From Roseinatronobacter thiooxidans (GTDB lineage: Bacteria > Pseudomonadota > Alphaproteobacteria > Rhodobacterales > Rhodobacteraceae): a DNA stretch of 64,000 bases. Below are positions 39,354 through 48,090 of the stretch, in pieces. The stretch covers positions 271,151 through 335,150 of the forward strand of contig NZ_MEHT01000044.1 in NCBI RefSeq assembly GCF_001870675.1, in the 5' to 3' direction. The position numbers were made by a program, and so were the translations under genes. Each line of letters starts with the position of its first letter. Positions within the stretch are counted from its first letter, which is position 1. The notes beneath the pieces are model-generated. The model saw only the letters and a program-made list of their open reading frames with translations. It was not told the DNA's origin and did not search any database.

Positions 39354-41156
39354 ATGACAACTTCTGAATATGAAGATGACCAAAAAGTAGCACGGATGCG
39401 GGCAAATTTAGCGCGGATCGAAGAGCTGACACAGCGCCTGACCGAAGCACTTGCGCATCGGGACATGCCACGGCAAAGCCTGCAAGCCCCTGATTCGGAC
39501 CTGTTGCTGCATGCCGCCACCGCCTATTGGACCGAAATGATCAAGCAACCCTCCAAAACGCTGGAACATCAGCTTGAATATTGGGGCAAGGCGCTGAAAC
39601 ATCATGTCGAGGCGCAGGAAGTCTTGCGCAAGGGCAAATTGCAAGCCCCCGAAGACAACACCCCAGATGACCGGCGCTTTGCCAACCCGCTGTGGAAATC
39701 CCACCCCTATTTCAACTATATCAAGCAGCAATACATGATTGCGACCGAAGCGATGCACACCACCGTGCAATCGCTCGATTCGATTCCAGATCGTGAGAAG
39801 CGGCGGCTGACCTATTTTACCCAACAGATCACCGACATGATGGCGCCTACGAATTTTCTGGCGACCAACCCGGATGCGCTGATGAAAGCCGTCGAGACAG
39901 AAGGCGAAAGCCTTGTGCGCGGGTTGGAAAACCTTGTGCGCGACATCGAGGCGCATAAGGGGGATCTGCTGGTGACGCTGGCAGACAAGGACGCGTTCAC
40001 CGTGGGCGAAAACATTGCCACAACCCCGGGCAAGGTGGTGTTTCGCAATCGCATGTTCGAGTTGATCCAATATGCCCCCAGCACAGACACTGTACATCGC
40101 ACGCCCCTGATCATCTTTCCGCCCTGGATCAACAAATTCTATGTCATGGACCTGAAACCACAAAACAGCCTGATCAAATGGATCGTCGATCAGGGCTATA
40201 CGCTGTTTGTTGTGTCCTGGGTCAATCCCGACGCCTCTTATGCGGATGTGGGCCTCGATACCTATGTGGAAGAAGGGTATCTGGAAGCGATCCGCGTCGC
40301 GCGCGAAGTGACAGGCGAAAAGCAGGTCAATGTGATCGGCTATTGTATTGCAGGAACCACGCTGTCGCTGGTTCTGGCGCTGATGAACAAGCGCAAGGAT
40401 AAATCGGTGCGCTGCGCCACATTCTTCACCACCCTGACCGATTTTTCCGATCAGGGCGAAGTGGGCGTGTTTCTGGAAGATGACTTTGTAAATGGCATCG
40501 AGGCCGAATGCGATGAAAAAGGGTATCTGGACAGTTTCTTCATGTCGAAGACATTTTCCTTCCTGCGCTCGAACGATCTGATCTATGGGCCAGCCATACG
40601 CAGCTATATGATGGGCGAAGCGCCGCCCGCCTTTGACCTGCTGTATTGGAATGGCGATGGCACGAACCTGCCCGGTCGCATGTGTGTGGAATACCTGCGC
40701 GGGCTGTGCCAGCAGGACCGCTTTGCAAGTGACAGTTTCCGCATCTGTGGCGAGGATGTCAGCCTGTCGGATGTCGCCCATCCGGTCTGCGCAATCGCCT
40801 GCGAGACGGACCATATCGCGGCATGGCGGTCCAGTTTTCGGGGCATCTCGAAGATGGGCAGCCGCGACAAGACGTTCGTTTTGTCGGAATCGGGGCATAT
40901 CGCGGGCATCATCAACCCGCCCAGCAAAAAGAAATACGGCCATTACACAGGGGCCGCGCCCGCCGGCGTACCGGAAGAGTGGTTGCAAGAGGCCAGCTTC
41001 AATGAAGGAAGCTGGTGGCCGCATTGGGAAGCGTGGCTGAGCAAGCGCGCTGGCGCGCAGGTTCCGGCCCGAATTCCGGGCGATTCGGAGTATAAGGCCC
41101 TGTGCGATGCCCCCGGCACCTATGTGACCAGTTCTAAAAACAACGCTATGTCATAG
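39354..41156 (+). CDS. phaC: Class I poly(3-hydroxyalkanoate) synthase
   Basis: Polymerises 3-hydroxybutyryl-CoA to PHB at the granule surface. It is 600 aa long, with an N-terminal PhaC domain (about residues 85-260) and an alpha/beta-hydrolase core. The catalytic nucleophile is Cys331 in IGYCIAGTTLSL and the catalytic His is in LSESGHIAGIINPP. GGGGGGAT precedes the ATG. The phasin and regulator genes follow on the same strand, but separate promoters and a terminator divide them. Confidence 0.96.
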   Translation: MTTSEYEDDQKVARMRANLARIEELTQRLTEALAHRDMPRQSLQAPDSDLLLHAATAYWTEMIKQPSKTLEHQLEYWGKALKHHVEAQEVLRKGKLQAPEDNTPDDRRFANPLWKSHPYFNYIKQQYMIATEAMHTTVQSLDSIPDREKRRLTYFTQQITDMMAPTNFLATNPDALMKAVETEGESLVRGLENLVRDIEAHKGDLLVTLADKDAFTVGENIATTPGKVVFRNRMFELIQYAPSTDTVHRTPLIIFPPWINKFYVMDLKPQNSLIKWIVDQGYTLFVVSWVNPDASYADVGLDTYVEEGYLEAIRVAREVTGEKQVNVIGYCIAGTTLSLVLALMNKRKDKSVRCATFFTTLTDFSDQGEVGVFLEDDFVNGIEAECDEKGYLDSFFMSKTFSFLRSNDLIYGPAIRSYMMGEAPPAFDLLYWNGDGTNLPGRMCVEYLRGLCQQDRFASDSFRICGEDVSLSDVAHPVCAIACETDHIAAWRSSFRGISKMGSRDKTFVLSESGHIAGIINPPSKKKYGHYTGAAPAGVPEEWLQEASFNEGSWWPHWEAWLSKRAGAQVPARIPGDSEYKALCDAPGTYVTSSKNNAMS

Positions 41157-41182
41157 GCTTGGGGTGTATCTTGAAAAAAATG

Positions 41183-41193
41183 CTGCGGTGCAG
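41183..41193 (+). promoter_or_regulatory. Candidate PhaR operator, copy 1
   Basis: CTGCGGTGCAG fits CTGC-N3-GCAG, the motif I recall for Rhodobacter-type PhaR, which represses the phasin gene until PHB titrates it. It lies 98 bases upstream of the phasin start. Confidence 0.75.
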
Positions 41194-41210
41194 AAAAAAT
41201 ACTTGAAATG

Positions 41211-41221
41211 CTGCACCGCAG
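41211..41221 (+). promoter_or_regulatory. Candidate PhaR operator, copy 2
   Basis: CTGCACCGCAG fits CTGC-N3-GCAG. It is the exact reverse complement of copy 1 at the outer bases and most of the centre, so the two form a larger inverted repeat with centres 28 bases apart, just under three helical turns. Confidence 0.75.
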
Positions 41222-41290
41222 CATGCATATTGTTTGCAGAGGCAGAGAGCACAGAGCGATCTGCGGGAATTTAAACCAAGGAGAGCTGAC

Positions 41291-41737
41291 ATGGCTACTG
41301 CAAACAACGATTACACAAAAATGATGAAAGAAATGATGGGCGCGTTCCCAATGGACACAACTGCAATGCAGGACATGTTCAAGTCGCAAGCTGCGATGGC
41401 TGAAAAGATGAGCAAAGTTGCTCTCGAAGCCGCTGAAAAGTCGACCGAAGTTTCGACAAAATGGACAAAAGCAACGCTGGCCAAAGTTGGCGAAATGTCG
41501 ACCGTCAAGGAAGACCCAGCGGATTACTCCAAGTCCATGACCGATTTCGCATCCGCTTCGGCAGAGATGGCCGCAGAGCATGTTGCAGCATTTGCTGAAA
41601 TTGCGAAAAAAGTTCAGATGGACACAGTTGAGCTGATGATGGCTGCTGGCAAAGACATGCAGGAAGAAGCTTCTGCTGCTGTCAAGAAAGCAACCGACAC
41701 AGCAACCAAAGCAGCAAAGACTGCTGCAACCAAGTAA
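41291..41737 (+). CDS. phaP: Phasin (PHB granule-associated protein)
   Basis: Small amphipathic alpha-helical protein of 148 aa that coats PHB granules. It is rich in Ala, Lys, Met and Glu (MFKSQAAMAEKMSKVALEA; an Ala-Lys tail AATKAAKTAATK). ATG 41291 follows AAGGAGAGCTGAC. Codon choice is more uniform than in neighbours (GCT, GAA, AAA), typical of a highly expressed gene. It is followed by a strong terminator. Confidence 0.92.
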   Translation: MATANNDYTKMMKEMMGAFPMDTTAMQDMFKSQAAMAEKMSKVALEAAEKSTEVSTKWTKATLAKVGEMSTVKEDPADYSKSMTDFASASAEMAAEHVAAFAEIAKKVQMDTVELMMAAGKDMQEEASAAVKKATDTATKAAKTAATK

Positions 41738-41785
41738 TCTGGTTCAGCGATACGGGTATCGTTTCCTCCCAATCGGTGCCTGATC

Positions 41786-41818
41786 AAAGGGCGAGCGCTT
41801 GACGCTCGCCCTTTCCTT
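41786..41818 (+). terminator. Rho-independent terminator of phaP
   Basis: AAAGGGCGAGCG pairs perfectly with CGCTCGCCCTTT around a 5-base loop, followed by CCTTTT. Confidence 0.92.
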
Positions 41819-41877
41819 TTGTGCAAACCTCGCCTAGTCTTGCCGCAATGCCATATTCATGGGCGAGGGGGAGATCC

Positions 41878-42423
41878 ATGTCAGACACCGCAAAGCCGCT
41901 TTTGATCAAGCGCTATGCCAGCCGCCGCCTGTATAATACGGAAACCAGCGATTATGTGACGCTGGAAGATATTGCAGGCTTTATCCGCGACGGGCGCGAG
42001 GTTCAGATCGTCGATCTGAAATCTGGCGACAACCTGACACGGCAATATCTGCTGCAAATCATCGCCGAACATGAAAGTCGTGGCGAAAGCGTGTTGCCGA
42101 TCGAGGTGCTGAACGATCTGGTGCGCAGCTATACCACGCAGGCGCAAAGCGTGGTGCCGCAATTTCTGGCCATGTCCTTTGAAATGCTGCGCGACGGGCA
42201 GTCCAAGATCGTCGAGAACATGACCCGCGCAAACCCCATGGCCACTATGCCGGGCTTTGAGGAAATGCAGCGCCAGCAACAGGCGTTCATGAAAACCATG
42301 ATGACAGGCTGGCCCGGCATTCCGAAAACGGACGCAGCGCCCGCGTCGGACGGGGACGAACTGACCGAGATCAAAAAGCAACTTTCCGAATTGCAGCAAA
42401 AGCTGTCGACCCTGAACAAGTGA
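41878..42423 (+). CDS. phaR: PHB synthesis repressor PhaR
   Basis: The 181-aa regulator has the PHB/PHA accumulation DNA-binding domain at the N-terminus (LIKRYASRRLYNTETSDYVTLEDIAGFIRDGREVQIVDLKSGDNLTRQ) and a PHB-binding/coiled-coil C-terminus (LTEIKKQLSELQQKLSTLNK). It binds both DNA and nascent PHB, releasing the phasin promoter when polymer appears. ATG 41878 has GAGGGGGAG upstream; the longer reading frame adds non-family residues. Confidence 0.95.
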   Translation: MSDTAKPLLIKRYASRRLYNTETSDYVTLEDIAGFIRDGREVQIVDLKSGDNLTRQYLLQIIAEHESRGESVLPIEVLNDLVRSYTTQAQSVVPQFLAMSFEMLRDGQSKIVENMTRANPMATMPGFEEMQRQQQAFMKTMMTGWPGIPKTDAAPASDGDELTEIKKQLSELQQKLSTLNK

Positions 42424-42430
42424 CGCGCGC

Positions 42431-42454
42431 GGGGCGGCTGCGACAGGCCGCCCC
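42431..42454. terminator. Hairpin between convergent phaR and amine-oxidase genes
   Basis: GGGGCGGC and GCCGCCCC pair around an 8-base loop, in the 42-bp gap between two stops. It suits bidirectional termination although no long T-run follows. Confidence 0.65.
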
Positions 42455-42465
42455 GTCACATCCCG

Positions 42466-43761
42466 TCACACCCCAAGACGGTCGCGCAAGGAAAACCACG
42501 TCATCGCCAGCGCCAGCAGCGGGCTGCGCAATGCGCGCCCGCCCGGAAAGCTGGGCAGGCGCACGCGTGCCAGTGTATCGAACTGTTCCGACTGCCCTGC
42601 AACCGCTGCGGCCATGATCTTGCCTGCCATCGTGGCCAGCGCCACCCCATGCCCCGAATAGCCCGAGGCCGACAGGACGTTTGGCGCGATGCGCAGAAAG
42701 CACGGCAGCCGCGTCATGGTAATCGCAAGCGTACCGCCCCAGCTATAGTCTATCTTTGTGTCTTTCAGCTGCGGGAACACCTCCAGCATCGGCTTGCGCA
42801 CGGTCTTGATGATATCGGGGAACCGGTAACCATAACTTTCACCGCCCCCGAACAACAAACGCCCATCTTCGGACAGGCGGAAATAGTTGATCACGAACTT
42901 GCTGTCAGCCACGGCCACATCGCGGGCGAGCACGGTGCCAGATGGCAGGGGTTCCGTCGCAATGATGAAATTGTTGATCGGCATAACCTTGGCCGCCACC
43001 TGCGGCACCAGCCCGCCCAAATAGCCATTGGCGGCCAGAAGCACATGGTCCGCCATGACATGGCCTGACTTGGTCTGCACTTTCACCTTTGCGCCCTGCT
43101 GGATGTCAACAACAAGCGAGCCCTCGAATATCTGCGCGCCTGCCGCCTGTGCCGCCCGCGCCAGCCCCAGCGCAAAGCGCAGCGGGTGCAGATGGCCCGC
43201 GCCATGGTCGATCACCCCGCCCTGATAGGCAGCTGTGTTGACGATCCCCTGCATCGCCGCGCGGTCCAGCGGTTCGATGTCGTGATAGTCATAATCGCGC
43301 GCCAGCTTTTCGGCATAGGCATGGGCATGGGGCACATCGCGCGCGGCCCAATCGGCATGGATCACACCCGGTTTGAACGGGCAGTCCATGTCGTGGCGCG
43401 CGATCAGATCGCGCACCAGATCGCGCGCCTCCAGCCCGATATCCCACAGTTTGCGCGCCTCATCGCGCCCGACCATCTTCTCGATCGCGTCCTGTTCAAT
43501 CCGCTGGCCCGGCCCCACCTGCCCGCCATTGCGCCCCGACGCGCCAAAGCCAGCGCGATGTGCCTCCAGCACGACAACCGAATAGCCCCGCTCTGCCAGA
43601 TGCAGGGCCGCAGACAGGCCAGTATAGCCCGCCCCGATAATGCACATATCGGCCTGCACCGCCCCTTTCAGCGCAGGGCAAGGTACCAGCGGCTGGGCGG
43701 TGGCGGCGTAATAGCTGGGCGGGTATTCGCCCGCGCGGTCATTGGCGAAAAGCAGGTTCAT
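42466..43761 (-). CDS. puuB: FAD-dependent amine oxidoreductase, gamma-glutamylputrescine oxidase-like
   Basis: DAO-family flavoenzyme of 431 aa. The dinucleotide-binding motif ADMCIIGAGYTGLSAALHLAERG (about residues 37-60) is followed by GFGASGRNGGQVGPGQR. The FAD-closing C-terminal segment is VLSASGYSGHGVALATMAGKIMA. PuuB enzymes oxidise gamma-glutamylputrescine to the aldehyde. The start at 43761 overlaps the stop of the GS-like gene (ATGA), so the two steps of the route are translationally coupled. Other N-methyl or amine substrates remain possible. Confidence 0.82.
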   Translation of the reverse strand: MNLLFANDRAGEYPPSYYAATAQPLVPCPALKGAVQADMCIIGAGYTGLSAALHLAERGYSVVVLEAHRAGFGASGRNGGQVGPGQRIEQDAIEKMVGRDEARKLWDIGLEARDLVRDLIARHDMDCPFKPGVIHADWAARDVPHAHAYAEKLARDYDYHDIEPLDRAAMQGIVNTAAYQGGVIDHGAGHLHPLRFALGLARAAQAAGAQIFEGSLVVDIQQGAKVKVQTKSGHVMADHVLLAANGYLGGLVPQVAAKVMPINNFIIATEPLPSGTVLARDVAVADSKFVINYFRLSEDGRLLFGGGESYGYRFPDIIKTVRKPMLEVFPQLKDTKIDYSWGGTLAITMTRLPCFLRIAPNVLSASGYSGHGVALATMAGKIMAAAVAGQSEQFDTLARVRLPSFPGGRALRSPLLALAMTWFSLRDRLGV

Positions 43762-45113
43762 ACGTTCAAAAGCAGATGTTCGCGTTCCCACGGGCTGATG
43801 ACTTGCAGGAACTCGTTATATTCATCGCGCTTGACAGCGGCATATATCTTGCAAAATTCCGGCCCGAGGATCTCATGCAAGGGGCTGGCTTCCTCGAACA
43901 TATCAACCGCCGCGCCCAGCGTCATGGGCAACTCGTTATCATCCATATAGGCATTGGTGCGGCATTCCTCGCGCGGGCCGCGCTGTTCTTTCAGGCCCAG
44001 ATAGCCGCAAGCCAGCGAGGCCGCGATGCCAAGATAGGGGTTGCAATCCATCCCTGCCAGCCGGTTTTCAATGCGCCGCGCCGCGGGCGAGGAGATGGGA
44101 ATGCGCAACCCTGTGGTGCGGTTGTCATAGCCCCATTCCAGATTGATGGGTGCGGCGAAATCCGGCACATAACGGCGATAGCTGTTCACATAAGGCGCGA
44201 TCAATGCCACCGCTGACGGCAGGTGCCGCTGCAACCCGCCGATGAAATGCATGAAGGCCTCGGTGCTTTTCCCGTCATCGGTTGAGAACAGGTTGCGGCC
44301 GGTGGACGTATCCAGAACCGAATGGTGGATATGCATGGCACTGCCCGGCTCGCCCTCGATCGGTTTGGCCATGAAGGTGGCGAACATGTCATGGCGCAGC
44401 GCCGCTTCGCGGATCATGCGTTTGAAGAAAAACACCTGATCGGCCAGAATGATCGGGTCACCATGGGCCAGATTGATCTCGACCTGCCCTGCCCCGCCTT
44501 CTTGCAGGATGCCGTCAATCTCCAGCCCCATGGCCTCGGCGAAATCATAGATATCGTCGATGACCTTGCCATATTCATCGACCGCCGACATGGAATAGGC
44601 CTGCCGCGCCGCCGCGCGTCGCCCTGTCCGGCCCATGGGCGGGATGATCGGCATGTTGGGGTCGGTGTTGCGGGCAACGAAAAAGAATTCCATCTCGGGC
44701 GCGATGATGGGCTGCCAGCCTTCGGCATGATACAGCGCCAGCACCCGCTTCAGCACATTGCGCGGCGCGGTAGGGATGGGGTTGCCATCGGCATCTTCCG
44801 CGTCATGGATGATCTGCAAGGTCCAGTCCGCAGTCCATGGGGCCGCAGTGGCCGTGCTGAAATCGGGGCGCATGATCATGTCAGGTTCCAGATCGGCCCC
44901 ATCGCGGAATTCGGCCCAACCGCCTGTGATTGTCTGCAAGAAGATCGAGGTGGGCAGATAATAGGTCGATGCCTCGTCGAATTTGAAAGCGGGCATGGCC
45001 TTGCCGCGTGCCACGCCTGCCATATCCGCGATGATACATTCGATTTCATCCAACCGCCTGCCAGACAGAAAGTCTTGTGCGGGCTGGGGTATCATGTCTT
45101 TCCAGTTGCTCAT
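43758..45113 (-). CDS. Glutamine-synthetase-family ligase (gamma-glutamylpolyamine synthetase-like, first)
   Basis: The 451-aa GS-fold ligase keeps the metal and ATP sites (IIAPEMEFFFVARN, QVEINLAHGD, GSAMHIHHSVLD, NRTTGLRIP), but its substrate region differs from true GlnA and the adenylylation NLYDLP motif is absent. PuuA-type enzymes join glutamate to putrescine or other amines. It overlaps neighbours by four bases on both sides. The exact amine is not readable from sequence. Confidence 0.87.
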   Translation of the reverse strand: MSNWKDMIPQPAQDFLSGRRLDEIECIIADMAGVARGKAMPAFKFDEASTYYLPTSIFLQTITGGWAEFRDGADLEPDMIMRPDFSTATAAPWTADWTLQIIHDAEDADGNPIPTAPRNVLKRVLALYHAEGWQPIIAPEMEFFFVARNTDPNMPIIPPMGRTGRRAAARQAYSMSAVDEYGKVIDDIYDFAEAMGLEIDGILQEGGAGQVEINLAHGDPIILADQVFFFKRMIREAALRHDMFATFMAKPIEGEPGSAMHIHHSVLDTSTGRNLFSTDDGKSTEAFMHFIGGLQRHLPSAVALIAPYVNSYRRYVPDFAAPINLEWGYDNRTTGLRIPISSPAARRIENRLAGMDCNPYLGIAASLACGYLGLKEQRGPREECRTNAYMDDNELPMTLGAAVDMFEEASPLHEILGPEFCKIYAAVKRDEYNEFLQVISPWEREHLLLNV

Positions 45114-45814
45114 TGGCTCTCCGATCCGGCAGGTGCTGTGGCGAACTGCTTGAAATGCGCCGCAATGCGCTGTCCGATTGCAGAACTGTCGCGCGCCCCC
45201 CCCTGAGAGGCGCTGGCCGCCTGCAACAGCGCGTCCGGCACGACACCACGCCCGCGCGTGTCGATCAAGCCCTGAATGAAGCTGTCTTCAAATTCGGGAT
45301 GCGCCTGCAACGACAAGCCCTGCCTGCCATAGGCCAGCGCGGCATGTGCGCAAAACGCGTTGCGCCCGATTGTGGCGGCACCCGCAGGCGGGGTGATTAC
45401 CTGATCCTGATGCCATGCATTCAGCACCAGTCTTTCCCCCTCAATCTCGTAATCCTGCGCGCCCACGGCCCAGCCGCCCGCGAATTTCTCAACCTTGCCG
45501 CCCAAAGCCTGCGCCATGATCTGGTGACCAAAGCAAATGCCGACCACAGGCAGGCCCGTATCAAAGGCGTCGCGGATGAACTGTTCCAGCGGCGCGATGA
45601 AGGCATGATCTTCATAAACCCCATGGCGCGAGCCGGTGATCAGCCAGCCATCGGCCTCGCGCACCGAGGCGGGAAAGTCCATCCCCTCGACATGCCATGT
45701 CGCAAAGTCAAAGCTTTGCCCCGCCAGCAGGCGCGCGAATAAGGCGGGGTAATCGCCGATATGTGCGCGCAGTTCTTCAGGCGCCTGGCCTGCTTGCAGA
45801 ATTCCGATTTTCAT
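45110..45814 (-). CDS. Class I glutamine amidotransferase-like hydrolase
   Basis: The 234-aa GATase domain stands alone. The nucleophilic Cys is in VVGICFGHQIMAQALGG and the catalytic His in SLQAHPEFED. In this setting it may do the PuuD job, releasing glutamate from a gamma-glutamyl product, although PuuD proper belongs to the related C26 group. The start at 45814 is the ATG where homology begins; a longer frame upstream only crosses the intergenic gap. It overlaps the GS-like gene by four bases. Confidence 0.83.
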   Translation of the reverse strand: MKIGILQAGQAPEELRAHIGDYPALFARLLAGQSFDFATWHVEGMDFPASVREADGWLITGSRHGVYEDHAFIAPLEQFIRDAFDTGLPVVGICFGHQIMAQALGGKVEKFAGGWAVGAQDYEIEGERLVLNAWHQDQVITPPAGAATIGRNAFCAHAALAYGRQGLSLQAHPEFEDSFIQGLIDTRGRGVVPDALLQAASASQGGARDSSAIGQRIAAHFKQFATAPAGSESQ

Positions 45815-45915
45815 GCCGAAGCCACCTGTAATTTGATCAAAATCTACACATCCGCCCTGCCCCGCGCAAGGGCTTGCCCCGAGTTGCCTGCCCTTAGTCA
45901 GCTCTGTAGCTGATG

Positions 45916-47235
45916 TCAGACCGATTCCAGATACAGCTCTCTCGCGGCCTGTTCTGACATGGCCTCCAGCCCTGCCATTTCCTGACGCTTGGTGCGGCAC
46001 ATATTATCTATCAGCAGCGGATCAAAGATGCGCGCCATCACTTGCGAGTGTGCAAACGCCTGCAGCGCGTCAGGCCATGTGGCCGGAATTTGCGGCAAAT
46101 CCAGCGCGTAAGCATCACCCGAGACGGGCGCGGGCGGTTGCGTCTGGTCTTCGATGCCCACCAGCATGGCCCCAAGGACTGCTGCCATCATCAGATAGGG
46201 GTTCACATCGCCGCCCGCTGTGCGGTGCTCCAACCTGCGGGCTTTGGGGGCGCCAAGCGGCACCCGAACCGAAGCCGTGCGGTTCTCATAGGCCCAACAC
46301 ACCCCTGTCGGCGCATGGGCATGGGGAACCAGCCGTTCATAACTGTTCAGATGCGGCGCAAACAGCAAGGTAGAGTCGGGCATGGCGGCCAACACCCCCC
46401 CGATTGCATGATGCAACATCTCGGACCCGTCAGCGCCACCATTGTCGAACACATTGCGCCCCGCGCCATCCAGCAGCGAGGCATGCATATGCAACCCGCT
46501 GCCAGAGAAACCAGCATAGGGCTTGGCCATGAAACTTGCCGCCATGCCATGCTGGCGCGCCAGTCTGCGCACCATTATTTTGAACAGCCATGTGTCATCG
46601 GCCATTTTCAGCGGGTCGGGGCCATGGTCAAGGTTGATCTCGAACTGGCCCGGTCCGGCTTCGGATGTGGCGGTGTCCGCCTCGATCCCCATCGCCTCGC
46701 ACCCCGCATAAAGCGCGTCGAAAAAGGCGTTGAATTCGTCCAGCATCCGCATCGACAAGGTGGCCGCGCCCATGGCGCGGCGGCCTGAAATCGGGCTGGC
46801 GGGTGGCAGAAACTCTGGCCCGGAATCGTCGATCAGGTAGAATTCCAGCTCGGTCGCGGTGACAGGATACAGACCGCGCGCATTCAGGCGGCGCACGACA
46901 GCGGCCAGCGCATGGCGCGGGTCCCCTTCAAACGGGCGGCCATCCTCATGATACATCGACATGGGCAGCATCGCGGCCTCTGGCCCGATCCATGGCATGG
47001 GCAGCAGGCCGCGCTCGGTCGGGCGCAGGTATCCGTCGGCGTCGCCTGTGGCAAATACAAGCGGGCTGCCCTGAATGTCATTGCCCCATATGTCGAGGTT
47101 GAGGGCAGAAAGCGGCATTTTTGCCTCTCCGCGCATCATGCGGTCATATTGCGCGGCTGGCACACGCTTGGCACGCGCCTGCCCGTTCAAATCTGGCACA
47201 GCGATACGGATATTGTGCAACCCTTCAGGCCCCAT
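45916..47235 (-). CDS. Glutamine-synthetase-family ligase (second)
   Basis: This 439-aa GS-like protein is divergent from the first. Conserved sites are VTATELEFYLIDDSG, GQFEINLDHGPDP, GSGLHMHASLLD, NRTASVRVPLG and NPYLMMAAVLGAML. It begins with a short, truncated-looking beta-grasp segment (VPDLNGQARAKRVPA). Two GS paralogues in one cluster suggest either two amine substrates or a heteromeric enzyme. It lies 3 bases after the permease start region on the same strand. Confidence 0.86.
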   Translation of the reverse strand: MGPEGLHNIRIAVPDLNGQARAKRVPAAQYDRMMRGEAKMPLSALNLDIWGNDIQGSPLVFATGDADGYLRPTERGLLPMPWIGPEAAMLPMSMYHEDGRPFEGDPRHALAAVVRRLNARGLYPVTATELEFYLIDDSGPEFLPPASPISGRRAMGAATLSMRMLDEFNAFFDALYAGCEAMGIEADTATSEAGPGQFEINLDHGPDPLKMADDTWLFKIMVRRLARQHGMAASFMAKPYAGFSGSGLHMHASLLDGAGRNVFDNGGADGSEMLHHAIGGVLAAMPDSTLLFAPHLNSYERLVPHAHAPTGVCWAYENRTASVRVPLGAPKARRLEHRTAGGDVNPYLMMAAVLGAMLVGIEDQTQPPAPVSGDAYALDLPQIPATWPDALQAFAHSQVMARIFDPLLIDNMCRTKRQEMAGLEAMSEQAARELYLESV

Positions 47236-47238
47236 GGT

Positions 47239-48090
47239 TCACCGGATATATTGTGGACGAAAGCGGATACGCTGGCGGCGCTCTTTCGGCAAATGCCGGT
47301 TCAGGCGGCGGTTGACCAACCCATAAAGCCCGATGATCGCAAGCGTCAGCAAAATGAAATAGGCCGCCACAATGGGATAGGCGACAAAGGGGTTAAAGGT
47401 CTGATCCACAAAATAGCGCGCATAATAAAACGCCTCGCCCGATTGCTGGCGGGCGGGAAAGGCCGACAGAAACACCAGCGTTGTCGAATGCGTCAGAAAG
47501 ATCGCCTCATTGGTGTAGCTGGGCCATGCCAGCCGCAGCATGGATGGAAACACAACGCGGCGAAACTTGGTCAGCGCGTTCATGCCGTAAGCATCTGCCG
47601 CCTCCAGATCGCCCTTGGGGATAGAGCGCAGCGCCCCATGGAACAATTCCGCCGAATAGGCCGTGGTGTTCAGGATCAGCACAATCAACCCGCCCACCTG
47701 TGCCGTGGTCAGCGCCGAGGTGTCGAGCGTCAGCGTAACAAAGCCCAGCGGAATGTCGATGCCCGAGCGCGGCAACAGCACGAAGGCGGAATAGAAAAAG
47801 AAGAACTGGATGAACAGCGGAGAGCCGCGAAACACGAAGATGAACACGCTGGCTGGAATATTCAGCCACTTGTTCTGGCTGAATTTGGCCACCGCCATGC
47901 CGATGGCCAGAAAAAAGCCGAACAGAATTGCAACACCCGCGAAATAGACATTCCAGATCAACCCACTGGCAATCAGGAACATCTGGTCGCATAGGGTTAT
48001 GTCCAGATTGCGGGGCAACAGCCGCTCGCCAAAGTCGCGCCCCAGCGCGCGCAGGATATAACCCTCGAAACTTTCCAGGCAGGTTCTCAT
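47239..48090 (-). CDS. Polar amino acid/amine ABC transporter permease (HisM-like)
   Basis: The 283-aa membrane protein has about five helices. The EAA loop that contacts the ATPase is DLEAADAYGMNALTKFRRVVFPSMLRLAWPSY. It begins with a cytosolic stretch of about 45 residues before the first helix (FLIASGLIWNVYFAGVAILFGFFLAIGMAVAKF). It overlaps the partner permease by 4 bases. Confidence 0.9.
   Translation of the reverse strand: MRTCLESFEGYILRALGRDFGERLLPRNLDITLCDQMFLIASGLIWNVYFAGVAILFGFFLAIGMAVAKFSQNKWLNIPASVFIFVFRGSPLFIQFFFFYSAFVLLPRSGIDIPLGFVTLTLDTSALTTAQVGGLIVLILNTTAYSAELFHGALRSIPKGDLEAADAYGMNALTKFRRVVFPSMLRLAWPSYTNEAIFLTHSTTLVFLSAFPARQQSGEAFYYARYFVDQTFNPFVAYPIVAAYFILLTLAIIGLYGLVNRRLNRHLPKERRQRIRFRPQYIR

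Noticed and set aside
39408..41024. 538-codon minus-strand frame opposite phaC
   Set aside because: phaC carries the catalytic Cys and full-length family similarity; the mirror frame does not.
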